From contig NZ_JALHRX010000019.1 in assembly GCF_023952475.1 (NCBI RefSeq), positions 1 to 64,000 on the forward strand: 64,000 nt of DNA, given 5' to 3'. The translations under genes were made by a program, and so were the position numbers. This stretch comes from Cupriavidus sp. WGlv3 (GTDB taxonomy: Bacteria > Pseudomonadota > Gammaproteobacteria > Burkholderiales > Burkholderiaceae). The number at the start of each line of letters is the position of its first letter. Position 1 is the first letter of the stretch. Positions 35,566 through 44,022 of the stretch are shown piece by piece. The notes under the pieces are model-generated. The model made no database searches. It saw only the letters and a list, made by a program, of their open reading frames with translations, and was not told where the DNA came from.

Positions 35566-36153
35566 ATGAGTATCGACAGTATCCAGCAACAGTTCCTAGA
35601 CAGTGCCGAAGCCAAGCGACAGGCCGCGGCGGTAATGGCCCCCCATATCGACGCCGCGGTGGAGCGCATGGTCGGCGCGCTGACCAGCGGCAACAAGATC
35701 CTGGCCTGCGGCAATGGCGGCTCGGCGGCGCAGGCGCAGCATTTCGCCGCCGGGCTGGTCGGGCGCTTCGAGCGCGAACGGCCCGGCCTGGCCGCGATCG
35801 CGCTGAGCACCGACGGCTCGATCCTGACCGCGATCGGCAACGACTACGACTTCAGCAAGGTGTTTGCCAAGCAGGTCGAGGCGCTCGGCCAGCCCGGCGA
35901 CATCCTGCTGGCGATTTCCACGTCGGGCAATTCGGACAACGTGATGGCTGCCGTGGCCGCCGCGCGCCAGCGCGAGATGGCGGTGGTGGCGCTGACCGGC
36001 AAGGGCGGCGGGGCTATCGCCGGCTTGCTCGATGAATTCGACATCCACCTGTGCGTGCCAAGCGAGCGCACCGCGCGCATCCAGGAAGTGCACCTGCTGA
36101 CGCTGCACTGCCTGTGCAACGGCATCGACGAGGCACTGCTCGGGGAAGCGTGA
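35566..36153 (+). CDS. diaA: SIS-domain protein, DiaA / phosphoheptose isomerase family
   Basis: This 195-residue SIS-domain protein carries [47 protein letters not shown] and [20 protein letters not shown]. Sequence alone cannot fully separate GmhA (sedoheptulose-7-phosphate isomerase) from DiaA, the DnaA-binding initiation factor. The position after yraN and before a BON-domain lipoprotein matches E. coli yraN-diaA-dolP, so DiaA is preferred. Its stop codon overlaps a possible upstream ATG of the next gene. Confidence 0.85.
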   Translation: MSIDSIQQQFLDSAEAKRQAAAVMAPHIDAAVERMVGALTSGNKILACGNGGSAAQAQHFAAGLVGRFERERPGLAAIALSTDGSILTAIGNDYDFSKVFAKQVEALGQPGDILLAISTSGNSDNVMAAVAAARQREMAVVALTGKGGGAIAGLLDEFDIHLCVPSERTARIQEVHLLTLHCLCNGIDEALLGEA

Positions 36154-36206
36154 TGCCGGGCATCCGACGACCCCTATTTCCAACATACAGCCACAGCAAG
36201 GACCGC

Positions 36207-37085
36207 ATGACTCATCTGCCCACTACGCAAGCTTCCCGGAACGGCGCGGAGGCGCGCCATCCTTCCCGCCCCCTGGCCAGCTCCGGCCTGGGCCGCGCCG
36301 GCCTGGCCGCGGCCGCGCTGGTGTGCGCCACGCAGCTGGCCGGCTGCTTTCCGGTGATTGCCGGCGCCATGGGCACCGGGGTGGCCATGGCCACCGACCG
36401 CCGCCCGGCCGCCACTCAGACCGTCGACCGCGGCCTGCAGCTGGAGGCCGAGAGCACCATCAACTCTCGCTTCAGCGGCCAGGCCCGAGTCAACGTGACC
36501 GTCTTCAACCGCAAGGTGCTGCTGACCGGCGAAGCGAAGAACGACAGCGTCAAGCAACAGATCGAGCAGTACGTGCGCGGCCTGCAGAATGCGCGCGTGG
36601 TGATCAATGAGCTGGAGGTGGTCAACTCGCCCGGCTTCATGACCCAGAGCCAGGACGCCTACCTGACCAGCAAGGTCAAGACGCTGCTGATGACCGCGGA
36701 AGGCGTGCCGTCCAACTCGATCAAGATCACCACGGAAAAGAGCGTGGTCTACCTGCTCGGCGTGGTCACCAGCGCCGAGGGCGACCGGGCCACGGACGTG
36801 GCGCGCAATGCCTCCGGCGTGACCAAGGTGGTCAAGGCCTTCGACTACGTCAACGACAACGAGCGCGCGCGCCTGGATGCGGCCTCGACCTCGGAGAACC
36901 CGTCGTTCGACGGCAGCGTCGGCACGCCGGCGCCGGTGCAGTCGGTGCCGGGCGTGGGCGGGCCGATCGATGCGCCCGCCGGTGCCGCGCCTGGTACCGC
37001 GGGCAGCGCGGGCGCCACCACCGCGCCGGTCGCGGCCCCGGTCACTTCGCCGGTGGCGCTGCCGCCCGGCCGCAATCTGCCCTGA
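36207..37085 (+). CDS. BON-domain lipoprotein (DolP/YraP-like)
   Basis: This 292-residue lipoprotein has a long signal region ending in the lipobox LAGC (cysteine about residue 47). Two BON domains follow (about 70-135 and 145-215, with RVNVTVFNRKVLLTGEAKND and YLLGVVTSAEGDRATDVARN), then an Ala/Pro/Val-rich tail of about 60 residues. E. coli DolP, with the same two-BON layout and synteny, supports outer-membrane integrity at division sites. The low-complexity tail is not found in E. coli DolP. ATG 36207 has an AAGGAC ribosome-binding site; the ATG at 36153 is less likely. Confidence 0.88.
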   Translation: MTHLPTTQASRNGAEARHPSRPLASSGLGRAGLAAAALVCATQLAGCFPVIAGAMGTGVAMATDRRPAATQTVDRGLQLEAESTINSRFSGQARVNVTVFNRKVLLTGEAKNDSVKQQIEQYVRGLQNARVVINELEVVNSPGFMTQSQDAYLTSKVKTLLMTAEGVPSNSIKITTEKSVVYLLGVVTSAEGDRATDVARNASGVTKVVKAFDYVNDNERARLDAASTSENPSFDGSVGTPAPVQSVPGVGGPIDAPAGAAPGTAGSAGATTAPVAAPVTSPVALPPGRNLP

Positions 37086-37118
37086 AGCGCGCACCGCCGC
37101 AGGTCCCGGGCTGGTCAC

Positions 37119-37149
37119 AACGGCGTCCGCTAATGCGGGCGCCGTTTTT
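37119..37149 (+). terminator. Rho-independent terminator after the BON lipoprotein gene
   Basis: AACGGCGTCCGC (37119-37130) and GCGGGCGCCGTT (37135-37146) form a 12-bp stem with one G-T pair and a TAAT loop, continuing into TTTC. It separates the yraN-diaA-BON operon from the sox region. Confidence 0.9.
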
Positions 37150-37261
37150 CGTTCTGCGGTTTGCAACGCACACGGTGGCCGGTCGATGTGCTACGGTTGC
37201 CACGCTGGCTGACTGCGCTGACTGTGATAGCGCTGCGCCGGCCCCCAGACGGAGCGAGACC

Positions 37262-37639
37262 ATGACAACAACGATCCCCCGGCCTGCCTGGCGTATTCCG
37301 TCCCGACTGGCGCTGCTGGCAGCGATGCTGTGCGCGCAGCCGGCGCTGTCGGCCGAACCCGGCGGCGCGCCAGCCCCCGCGCCTGTCCAGGCCACCGATG
37401 CCGCGCTGCGCGCGCGCAGCCAGGCCGCCGCGTGCACCAGTTGCCACGGCCCAGCCGGGCGGGCCCCGGCGGGCAGCACGATTCCGCCACTGGCCGGCCG
37501 CCCGCAGGCGGAGCTGGCCGCGCAGATGCAGGCATTCAAGGCCGGCACGCGCCCGGCCACGGTGATGCACCAGATTGCCAAGGGTTACAGCGACGACCAG
37601 ATCGCCGCGATCGCGGCGTGGTTTGCCGCCGTGCGCTGA
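37262..37639 (+). CDS. soxE: Cytochrome c subunit of SoxEF / flavocytochrome c sulfide dehydrogenase
   Basis: This 125-residue periplasmic protein has a signal peptide (RLALLAAMLCAQPALSA) and one class I haem site, ACTSCHG at about residue 57. LAGRPQAELAAQMQAFKAG and VMHQIAKGYSDDQIAAIAAW follow, with the axial methionine in the VMHQ segment. It lies 12 bases before the flavoprotein gene, as in soxEF. The complex oxidises sulfide to sulfur and passes electrons to other cytochromes. FccA is the equivalent name in phototrophs. Confidence 0.83.
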   Translation: MTTTIPRPAWRIPSRLALLAAMLCAQPALSAEPGGAPAPAPVQATDAALRARSQAAACTSCHGPAGRAPAGSTIPPLAGRPQAELAAQMQAFKAGTRPATVMHQIAKGYSDDQIAAIAAWFAAVR

Positions 37640-37651
37640 CAGGAGCGAGCC

Positions 37652-38917
37652 ATGCACAGACGAAGCTTCCTCGGCGCCGCGGGCGCCGCAGTCCTGGGTA
37701 CGGCCGGGATCCGGCCGGCGCGCGCCGCGGCCCGCGCCAGGGTGGTGGTGGTGGGCGGCGGCTATGGCGGCGCCACGGCGGCCCGCTACCTGCGCGAATG
37801 GAGCGGGCAGGCGGTCGAGGTGACGCTGGTCGAACCGAATCCGGCCTTTGTTTCATGCCCGCTGTCGAACCTGGTGCTGGGCGGCAGCCGCCAGCTCGGC
37901 GACCTGACCCTGCCGTACGACGCACTGGTGCGCCGCCACGGCGTGCAGCTCGCGCGCGACACCGCGGTCGCCATCGACCCGGCCAAGCGGACCGTGCGCC
38001 TTGCGGGGGGCAGCGTGCTGCCCTATGACCGCCTGCTGCTGTCGCCCGGCGTCGAGATGATGCGCGAGGCGCTGCCCGGGCTGAAGCGGCCGGGCGGCGA
38101 CCAGATCCTGCATGCCTGGAAGGCCGGCCCCGAAACTGTCGCGCTGCGCCGCCAGCTGGAGGCGATGCCCGACGGCGGCACCTATGCCATCAGCGTGCCG
38201 CTGGCGCCGTACCGCTGCCCGCCGGGCCCGTACGAGCGCGCCTGCCAGGTGGCGCACTATTTCAGGCAGCACAAGCCGCGCAGCAAGGTGCTGATCCTGG
38301 ACGCCAATGCCGACATCACTTCCAAGGCGGCGCTGTTCCGCCAGGTGTGGGCCACGCAATACCCGGGCATGGTGGAATACCGGCCGCAGCACGAGGCGGC
38401 CGATGTGGACCCCGCCACGCGCACGCTCAAGTTCGAGGTGCAGGACGACGTGCGCGCCGACGTGCTCAATCTGCTGCCGCCGCAGCGGGCCGGCGCGATC
38501 GCGGTGTCGGCCGGGCTGGCCACGGCCAATGGCAAGTGGTGCGAGGTGGATTTCATCAGCTTCGAGTCGCGCGCCGCGCCCCATATCCATGTGATCGGCG
38601 ACGCGATCCAGATCGCGCCGCTGATGCCCAAGTCCGGTCATATGGCCAACCAGCACGGCAAGGTCGCGGCGGCGGCGCTGGTGGCGCTGCTGTCGGGCCG
38701 CGCCCCGGACCCGGAGCCGCTGTACAACAACACCTGCTACAGCTTCACCTCCGACCGCGAGGCGGTGCATGTGTCCAGCGTGCATCGCTACGACGCGGCG
38801 CAGAAGACCATGGTCACGGTGCCGGGCTCGGGCGGGCTGTCGCCGGCGCCGACGGTGCTGGAGGGCGATTACGCGCTGGCGTGGGCGCGGGGAATCTGGG
38901 CGGAGATGCTGGCCTGA
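37652..38917 (+). CDS. soxF: Flavoprotein subunit SoxF of sulfide dehydrogenase
   Basis: This 421-residue flavoprotein is exported folded, since it starts with a twin-arginine signal (MHRRSFLGAAGA). It shows the FAD motif VVVVGGGYGGATAARYL, then VSCPLSNLVLGG, whose cysteine (residue 69) matches the covalent FAD site of FccB. The cysteines in PYRCPPGPYERAC and NNTCYSF probably form the redox disulfide. HVIGDAIQIAPLMPKSGHMAN is the second FAD segment. With SoxE it oxidises sulfide or polysulfide in the periplasm. Confidence 0.92.
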   Translation: MHRRSFLGAAGAAVLGTAGIRPARAAARARVVVVGGGYGGATAARYLREWSGQAVEVTLVEPNPAFVSCPLSNLVLGGSRQLGDLTLPYDALVRRHGVQLARDTAVAIDPAKRTVRLAGGSVLPYDRLLLSPGVEMMREALPGLKRPGGDQILHAWKAGPETVALRRQLEAMPDGGTYAISVPLAPYRCPPGPYERACQVAHYFRQHKPRSKVLILDANADITSKAALFRQVWATQYPGMVEYRPQHEAADVDPATRTLKFEVQDDVRADVLNLLPPQRAGAIAVSAGLATANGKWCEVDFISFESRAAPHIHVIGDAIQIAPLMPKSGHMANQHGKVAAAALVALLSGRAPDPEPLYNNTCYSFTSDREAVHVSSVHRYDAAQKTMVTVPGSGGLSPAPTVLEGDYALAWARGIWAEMLA

Positions 38918-39052
38918 CGGTGGCGGCGCTGCCTGCGCTGCCGGCGGCACGGCTGCCCGCACAAAACCGCAAGAACGTGCAATGCCGCGCGCGCCGGCGC
39001 TGCTACGCTAGGCGTCCCGATCGAACTCGCGCGCCCGCGCACGGCATCCCCC

Positions 39053-39949
39053 ATGCAAGCCAGAGACCGTCTCCTCGCCCTCGCCATCGTCTGCGTCTGG
39101 GGCGTCAACTTCGTCGTGATCAAGGTCGGGCTGGCGGGCGTGCCGCCGATGCTGCTGGGGGCGCTGCGCTTCCTGCTGGTGGTGTTCCCGGCCATCTTCC
39201 TGGTGCCGCGCCCGCGCGTGCCGTGGCGGCTGCTGCTGGCCTACGGCGCCACCATCAGCCTGGGCCAGTTTGCCTTCCTGTTCTACGCCATGGCGGTCGG
39301 CATGCCGGCCGGCCTGGCGTCGCTGGTGCTGCAGTCGCAGGCCTTCTTCACGCTGGCGATCGCCGCGCTGTGGCTGGGCGAGCCGGTGCGCTGGCACAAC
39401 TTCGCCGGCATGGCGGTGGCGGCCGGCGGGCTGGCCCTGATCGGCGCCGGTGCCGGCGCGGGTAGCGTGGGCGGCATGAGCGCGGCGGGCTTCGTGCTGA
39501 CGCTGTGCGCGGCGTTCTGCTGGGCCAGCGGCAATATCGTCAGCAAGAAGATCGGCCCCGTGGACCTGCTCGGGCTGGTAATCTGGGGCGCGCTGGTGCC
39601 GATCGTGCCGTTCGCGCTGCTGTCGCTCTGGTTCGAGGGCCCGGCGCGCATCGTGCAAAGCGTGACGCAGCTGTCGGGCATGGCGGTGTTTGCGGTGGCG
39701 TACCTGGCGTTCGCGGCGACGGTGTTCGGCTACACCATGTGGGGCCGGCTGCTGACGCGCTATCCTGCCAGCCAGGTGGCGCCGCTGACGCTGCTGGTGC
39801 CGGTTGTGGGGCTGGTGTCGGCGCACGCGCTGCTGGGCGAGGACTTGTCCGGGCTGCAGTGGATCGGCGCCGCGGTGGTGATGGCCGGGCTGCTGCTCAA
39901 CGTGTTCGGCCAGCGCTTGTGGGCGGGCAGGGCGCTGGCGCGCCGCTGA
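39053..39949 (+). CDS. EamA family (DMT) exporter, O-acetylserine/cysteine exporter-like
   Basis: This 298-residue protein has ten membrane helices in two EamA repeats. It resembles E. coli EamA (YdeD): ALAIVCVWGVNFVVIKVGLAGVP at the start, ALRFLLVVFPAIFLVPRP, SLGQFAFLFYAMAVGMPAGLASLV, and in the second half CAAFCWASGNIVSKKIG and VFGYTMWGRLLTRYPAS. EamA exports cysteine pathway metabolites. Its place between soxF and the ArsR regulator suggests a possible role in thiol or sulfur-compound export, but this is inference from position. Confidence 0.86.
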   Translation: MQARDRLLALAIVCVWGVNFVVIKVGLAGVPPMLLGALRFLLVVFPAIFLVPRPRVPWRLLLAYGATISLGQFAFLFYAMAVGMPAGLASLVLQSQAFFTLAIAALWLGEPVRWHNFAGMAVAAGGLALIGAGAGAGSVGGMSAAGFVLTLCAAFCWASGNIVSKKIGPVDLLGLVIWGALVPIVPFALLSLWFEGPARIVQSVTQLSGMAVFAVAYLAFAATVFGYTMWGRLLTRYPASQVAPLTLLVPVVGLVSAHALLGEDLSGLQWIGAAVVMAGLLLNVFGQRLWAGRALARR

Positions 39950-39996
39950 GCCGTCGCGCGGGGGCAGCATGTTGTGCTGCATCAATGGGTAAACAC

Positions 39997-40018
39997 TATA
40001 TGCGCATTCACGCATATA
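39997..40018. promoter_or_regulatory. ArsR-family operator, perfect dyad
   Basis: TATATGCG (39997-40004) and CGCATATA (40011-40018) form a perfect 8+8 inverted repeat with a 6-base spacer, 18 bases before the chosen ArsR start. The form fits winged-helix ArsR/SmtB repressors, and the site overlaps the probable promoter. No second copy was seen before soxC. Confidence 0.8.
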
Positions 40019-40035
40019 CGAATATATTGGACGGC

Positions 40036-40419
40036 ATGGAAGAGCTGGATCGCGTGTTCGAAAAGGTATCGGGTTACTTCAGCCTGCTGGCGGAGCCGAC
40101 GCGGCTGAAGATCCTGCACGCCTTGTGCGATGGCGAGAAGCCGGTCAGCACGGTGGTCGAGACGGTGGGTTCGTCGCAGACCAACGTGTCGCGGCATCTC
40201 AACGCGATGTACCGCTCGGGCGTGCTGTCGCGCCGCAAGGAGGCGAACCTGGTGTTCTACGCCATTGCGGACGAAAGCGTGATCGAGCTGTGCCGCACGG
40301 TCTGCGTGCAGGTGGCGAGCCGGCTGGAGGACAACGCCTTGCCCTCCGGCGTGGTGGACCGCTTCATGGCACAGCCCGCGCCGGAAACCCCGGCGCGCCG
40401 GCGGCGCACGGCAAGCTAG
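40036..40419 (+). CDS. ArsR family regulator of the sox cluster
   Basis: The ATG at 40036 gives 127 residues starting MEELDRVFEKVSGYFSLLAEPTRLKILHAL, the typical ArsR opening. The recognition helix is in VGSSQTNVSRHLNAMYRSGVL. Cysteines at 31 (helix 2) and 86 and 90 (helix 5) lie near the positions used by SqrR/BigR-type sulfide and persulfide sensors, though shifted by about a helical turn. Earlier in-frame ATGs (39985, 40000) fall in or before the operator dyad and are rejected. It precedes soxC by about 115 bases, so it probably represses the sox operon and itself. Confidence 0.88.
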   Translation: MEELDRVFEKVSGYFSLLAEPTRLKILHALCDGEKPVSTVVETVGSSQTNVSRHLNAMYRSGVLSRRKEANLVFYAIADESVIELCRTVCVQVASRLEDNALPSGVVDRFMAQPAPETPARRRRTAS

Positions 40420-40535
40420 CCGCGCCACCACTCTTCCGGCAGCAAACGGCGGCGCCGCACCCGTTGCAGCGCCCTGTACAACAGGCACGCCGACCGGTCT
40501 GACCGACCGTGGCGAGCGCGCCGGAGGAGACCGCA

Positions 40536-41885
40536 TTGCAGGAACGGAACCGGCCCGGGCGCATCGTGCCCGCGCCCGAGCACTTCGTCAGCGCATCGCT
40601 GCAGCAGGACATCGGCCGGCACGGCCTGGACGCGCCGCGGCGCGACTTCCTGCGCAAGAGCTTCCTGGGTGCCGCCGCGGGCATTGCCACGGCGGCGGCA
40701 GGCCGGCACGCGCTGGCCGCGGACGGTGATGCCGCCATCCTGCAGCCGCAGCCCTGGGCCACTTCGCTGGGGCAGCCGGTGGCGGCGCGACCCTACGGCC
40801 AGCCCTCGGTCCATGAGAAAAACCTGATCCGGCGCGAGTCGCCCGGCCTGACCCGGGTGTCGGCGGCCTCGGTCGCGTTCGCGCCGCTGCAGGGCTTCTT
40901 CGGCATCATCACGCCCAACGGCCTGCACTTCGAGCGCCACCACCAGGGCTGGCACGATATCGACCCGGCCCGCCATCGCCTGATGATCAATGGCCTGGTG
41001 CGCACGCCGCGGGTCTACACCATGGACGACCTGATGCGCCTGCCGGCGGTGTCGCGCATGCATTTCATCGAATGCGGCGCCAACACCGGCATGGAGTGGG
41101 GCAACGTCGCGGTGCCGACGGTGCAGTACACCCACGGCATGCTGTCGTGCTGCGAATTCACCGGGGTGCCGCTGCGGGTGCTGCTGGACGACGCCGGCGC
41201 CGACCTGCGCCGCGGCCGCTACCTGCTGGCCGAGGGCGGCGACGGCTCGTCGATGACGCGCACCATCCCGATGGAGCTGGCCGACGAGATCATCGTCGCC
41301 TGGGGCATGAACGGCGAGATGCTGCGCCCCGAGAACGGCTACCCGCTGCGGCTGGTGGTGCCGGGCGTGCAGGGCGTGTCGTGGGTCAAGTGGCTGCGCC
41401 GGCTGGAGCTGGGCGACCAGCCCTGGAACGCCAAGGACGAGACCATCCACTACGTCGACATGATGCCCGACGGCAAGCTGCGCCAGTACACCTCGATCCA
41501 GGAGTGCAAGTCGGTCATCACCACGCCGTCGGGCGGGCAGCAACTGGTGGGCAAGGGCTTCTACAACATCAGCGGCCTGGCGTGGTCGGGGCGCGGACGC
41601 GTCAAGCGGGTCGATGTCTCGACCGACGGCGGCCGCAACTGGCGCACCGCGCGGCTGGAGGCGCCGGTGCTGTCCAAATGCCTGACGCGCTTCAACCTGG
41701 ACTGGGTCTGGGACGGCGGCCCGGCGATCCTGCAAAGCCGCGCCATCGACGAGACCGGCTACGTGCAGCCGAAGCTGGGGCAGCTGCGCGCGGTGCGCGG
41801 CACGCGCTCGATCTATCACAACAACGCGATCCAGAGCTGGCAGGTGGCAGCCGGCGGCGAGGTGACCAATGTCCATGTGGGCTGA
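40536..41885 (+). CDS. soxC: Sulfane dehydrogenase molybdenum subunit SoxC
   Basis: This is a molybdopterin sulfite-oxidase-family protein of about 449 residues with a twin-arginine signal (RRDFLRKSFLG). The molybdenum-ligand cysteine is in HFIECGANTGMEWG, and VLLDDAG, MTRTIPMEL, LVVPGVQGVSWVKWL and the C-terminal dimerisation domain (VDVSTDGGRNW) follow. SoxC with SoxD oxidises the sulfane sulfur bound to SoxY, releasing six electrons. I chose the TTG at 40536 because GGAGGAG lies six bases upstream; a GTG at 40509 would add nine residues but has no ribosome-binding site. Confidence 0.93.
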   Translation: MQERNRPGRIVPAPEHFVSASLQQDIGRHGLDAPRRDFLRKSFLGAAAGIATAAAGRHALAADGDAAILQPQPWATSLGQPVAARPYGQPSVHEKNLIRRESPGLTRVSAASVAFAPLQGFFGIITPNGLHFERHHQGWHDIDPARHRLMINGLVRTPRVYTMDDLMRLPAVSRMHFIECGANTGMEWGNVAVPTVQYTHGMLSCCEFTGVPLRVLLDDAGADLRRGRYLLAEGGDGSSMTRTIPMELADEIIVAWGMNGEMLRPENGYPLRLVVPGVQGVSWVKWLRRLELGDQPWNAKDETIHYVDMMPDGKLRQYTSIQECKSVITTPSGGQQLVGKGFYNISGLAWSGRGRVKRVDVSTDGGRNWRTARLEAPVLSKCLTRFNLDWVWDGGPAILQSRAIDETGYVQPKLGQLRAVRGTRSIYHNNAIQSWQVAAGGEVTNVHVG

Positions 41886-42915
41886 GCTCAGGATCGCGGC
41901 GGCGCTGCTGCTGGCGGCGGGGTGCGCCGTGTTGCCCTCCGCGGCGGCAGCCGGCACGGGCGACGCGCGTGCGGCACTCGGCCGCACCGCCACGCCGGCT
42001 GAGGTGGCCGCGTGGGACATCGACGTGCGCCCCGACTTCAAGGGCCTGCCCAAGGGCGGCGGCACGGTCGCGCAGGGCCAGAAGGTCTGGGACGGCAAGT
42101 GTGCGTCATGCCACGGCGACTTCGGCGAATCCAACGAGGTGTTCACGCCGCTGGTGGGCGGGACCACCGCCGAGGACATCAAGCGCGGACGCGTCGCCGG
42201 CATGACCGGCAACCAGCCATACCGCACCACGCTGATGAAGGTCAGCACCGTCAGCACGCTGTGGGACTACATCCACCGCGCGATGCCGTGGAACGCGCCC
42301 AAGAGCCTGAGCGCGAACGAGGTCTATGCGGTCACCGCCTACCTGCTCCACCTGGGCGAAATCGTTCCGGCCGACTTTGCGCTGTCCGACACCAATATCG
42401 CCGAGGTGCAGCGGCGCATGCCCAACCGCGCCGGCATGACCACCGACCACGGCATGTGGCCGGGTCGCGGCCGGCCGGATACCGGCAACACCGCATGCAT
42501 GTCGCGCTGCGCGGAGCAGGTCACGATCGCCTCGTCAATGCCGGACTATGCCCGCGATGCCCATGGCGACCTGGCGCAGCAACAGCGCGCGTTCGGCCCG
42601 GTGCGCGGCATCGCGGCCGCCGGCGCGGCCAGGCCAGGTGGCGCAGCCGTTGCTGCGGCGGCGCCCGCGCCGGGCGCGCGCCTGGCCAGCCAATACCAGT
42701 GCGTGGCCTGCCACGCGATGGACCGCAAGCTGGTGGGGCCGTCGTTCGCCGACATCGCGGGCAAGTACAAGGGGCAGGATGCGCATGCGGCACTGGCGCG
42801 CAAGGTCAAGGCGGGCGGGCAGGGCGCCTGGGGCGCGGTGCCGATGCCGCCGCAGCCGCAAATCCCGGATTCGGACGTGCAGGCCATGGTGGGCTGGATT
42901 CTTGAGGCAAAATAG
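41869..42915 (+). CDS. soxD: SoxD, dihaem cytochrome subunit of sulfane dehydrogenase
   Basis: This 348-residue periplasmic protein has a signal peptide and two cytochrome c domains: CASCH at 78-82 (with MPWNAP and HLGEIVPADF, typical of SoxD) and CVACH at 278-282, joined by an Ala/Pro-rich linker (about 247-270). Electrons from SoxC pass through it. Its start overlaps the end of soxC by 17 bases, so translation is coupled. The C-terminal domain closely resembles the stand-alone cytochrome encoded next. Confidence 0.92.
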   Translation: MSMWAELRIAAALLLAAGCAVLPSAAAAGTGDARAALGRTATPAEVAAWDIDVRPDFKGLPKGGGTVAQGQKVWDGKCASCHGDFGESNEVFTPLVGGTTAEDIKRGRVAGMTGNQPYRTTLMKVSTVSTLWDYIHRAMPWNAPKSLSANEVYAVTAYLLHLGEIVPADFALSDTNIAEVQRRMPNRAGMTTDHGMWPGRGRPDTGNTACMSRCAEQVTIASSMPDYARDAHGDLAQQQRAFGPVRGIAAAGAARPGGAAVAAAAPAPGARLASQYQCVACHAMDRKLVGPSFADIAGKYKGQDAHAALARKVKAGGQGAWGAVPMPPQPQIPDSDVQAMVGWILEAK

Positions 42916-43032
42916 CGGACTGGCCGCCGCAGTGCCCCCAGGCGGCGGCCGGTGTGTGCCGCCAGGCCATTGCAGCACGGCCGCGCGGCCTTTGCCGTCC
43001 CCACGGCTTTACAGAGCTTGGAGAGCTTAACA

Positions 43033-43359
43033 ATGAAGCAGTTTGTCATCGCAGCGCTGATGCTCGGCGCCGCCGCATCGGCCCACGCGGTCGATGCCGC
43101 CAAGGCACAGGAGATCGCCAACAAGAACGCCTGCATGGGTTGCCACCAGGTCGACAAGAAGCTGGTCGGCCCGTCCTACAAGGAAGTGGCGACCAAGTAC
43201 AAGGGCGACAAGAACGCCCTGGCGACCCTGAGCAAGAAGGTCAAGAGCGGTGGCTCGGGCGTGTGGGGTCCGGTGCCGATGCCGGCCAACGCCGCCATCA
43301 GCGACGCCGACCTGAAGACCGTGGTCGAGTGGGTGCTGGCAGGCGCCCCCGCCAAGTAA
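43033..43359 (+). CDS. Cytochrome c551/c552-type monohaem protein
   Basis: This 108-residue periplasmic cytochrome has a signal peptide cleaved after SAHA (about residue 19), the haem motif CMGCH at 34-38, KLVGPSYKEVATKYKG, and the methionine ligand in VPMPANA. It is a class I c-551-like electron carrier and lies between soxD and soxY. About half of its residues are identical to the C-terminal domain of SoxD. It is the likely electron acceptor for the Sox enzymes. Confidence 0.9.
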   Translation: MKQFVIAALMLGAAASAHAVDAAKAQEIANKNACMGCHQVDKKLVGPSYKEVATKYKGDKNALATLSKKVKSGGSGVWGPVPMPANAAISDADLKTVVEWVLAGAPAK

Positions 43360-43515
43360 GACCGACTGCCATAGCGGGCAGTCCGCCGATGCACCGGGCC
43401 GGGCAGTGAATGCCGCGCGGCCTGGGACAACCAGCGGCCGGCCATGTACCGGCCGCATGCAACACCCCTGAAACGGTCCACGACCGACTGGAACGGAGTA
43501 GCCGGAGAGCAAGCA

Positions 43516-43971
43516 ATGAATTCCAAACGACGAGAAGTGCTGCGGGTCACCGCTGTCCTGTCGCTGATGGCCGCCACTGGCCTGATCAGCGAAGCGCAGG
43601 CGGCCGAGTGGAACAAGAACGCCTTTGACGGCAAGAGCGTTGCCGACGTGATCAAGGCCCTCGGCGGCAGCGGCACCGAGAAAAGCACCGCCATCACCTT
43701 CACCGCCCCCGATATCGCCGAGAACGGCGCCGTGGTGCCGGTGGCCGTGACCAGCACCCTGCCGGATACCGAGCAGATCGCGATCCTGGTGGAAAAGAAC
43801 CCGAACACCCTGGCCGCCGACTTCATCATCCCGGCCGGCACCGAGCCGTTCGTCTCCACGCGCGTGAAGATGGGCCAGACCTCGGTGGTGCACGCCGCGG
43901 TCAAGGCCGGCGGCAAGTGGTACGTGGCATCGAAGGAAATCAAGGTCACGCTGGGCGGCTGCGGCGGCTGA
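43516..43971 (+). CDS. soxY: Thiosulfate carrier protein SoxY
   Basis: This 151-residue exported protein has a signal sequence (RREVLRVTAVLSLMAATGL) and ends with the swinging-arm motif GGCGG, whose cysteine (149) carries the sulfur substrate through the whole Sox cycle. SoxY pairs with SoxZ. The ATG at 43516 follows a GGAGAGCAAGCA ribosome-binding site. The RR motif near the start suggests export through Tat, as known for SoxYZ. Confidence 0.95.
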   Translation: MNSKRREVLRVTAVLSLMAATGLISEAQAAEWNKNAFDGKSVADVIKALGGSGTEKSTAITFTAPDIAENGAVVPVAVTSTLPDTEQIAILVEKNPNTLAADFIIPAGTEPFVSTRVKMGQTSVVHAAVKAGGKWYVASKEIKVTLGGCGG

Positions 43972-44022
43972 CGCCGCGCCCCTCGGCACCAAGATTTCCG
44001 CCAACTGCAACCGGAGAAAGAC

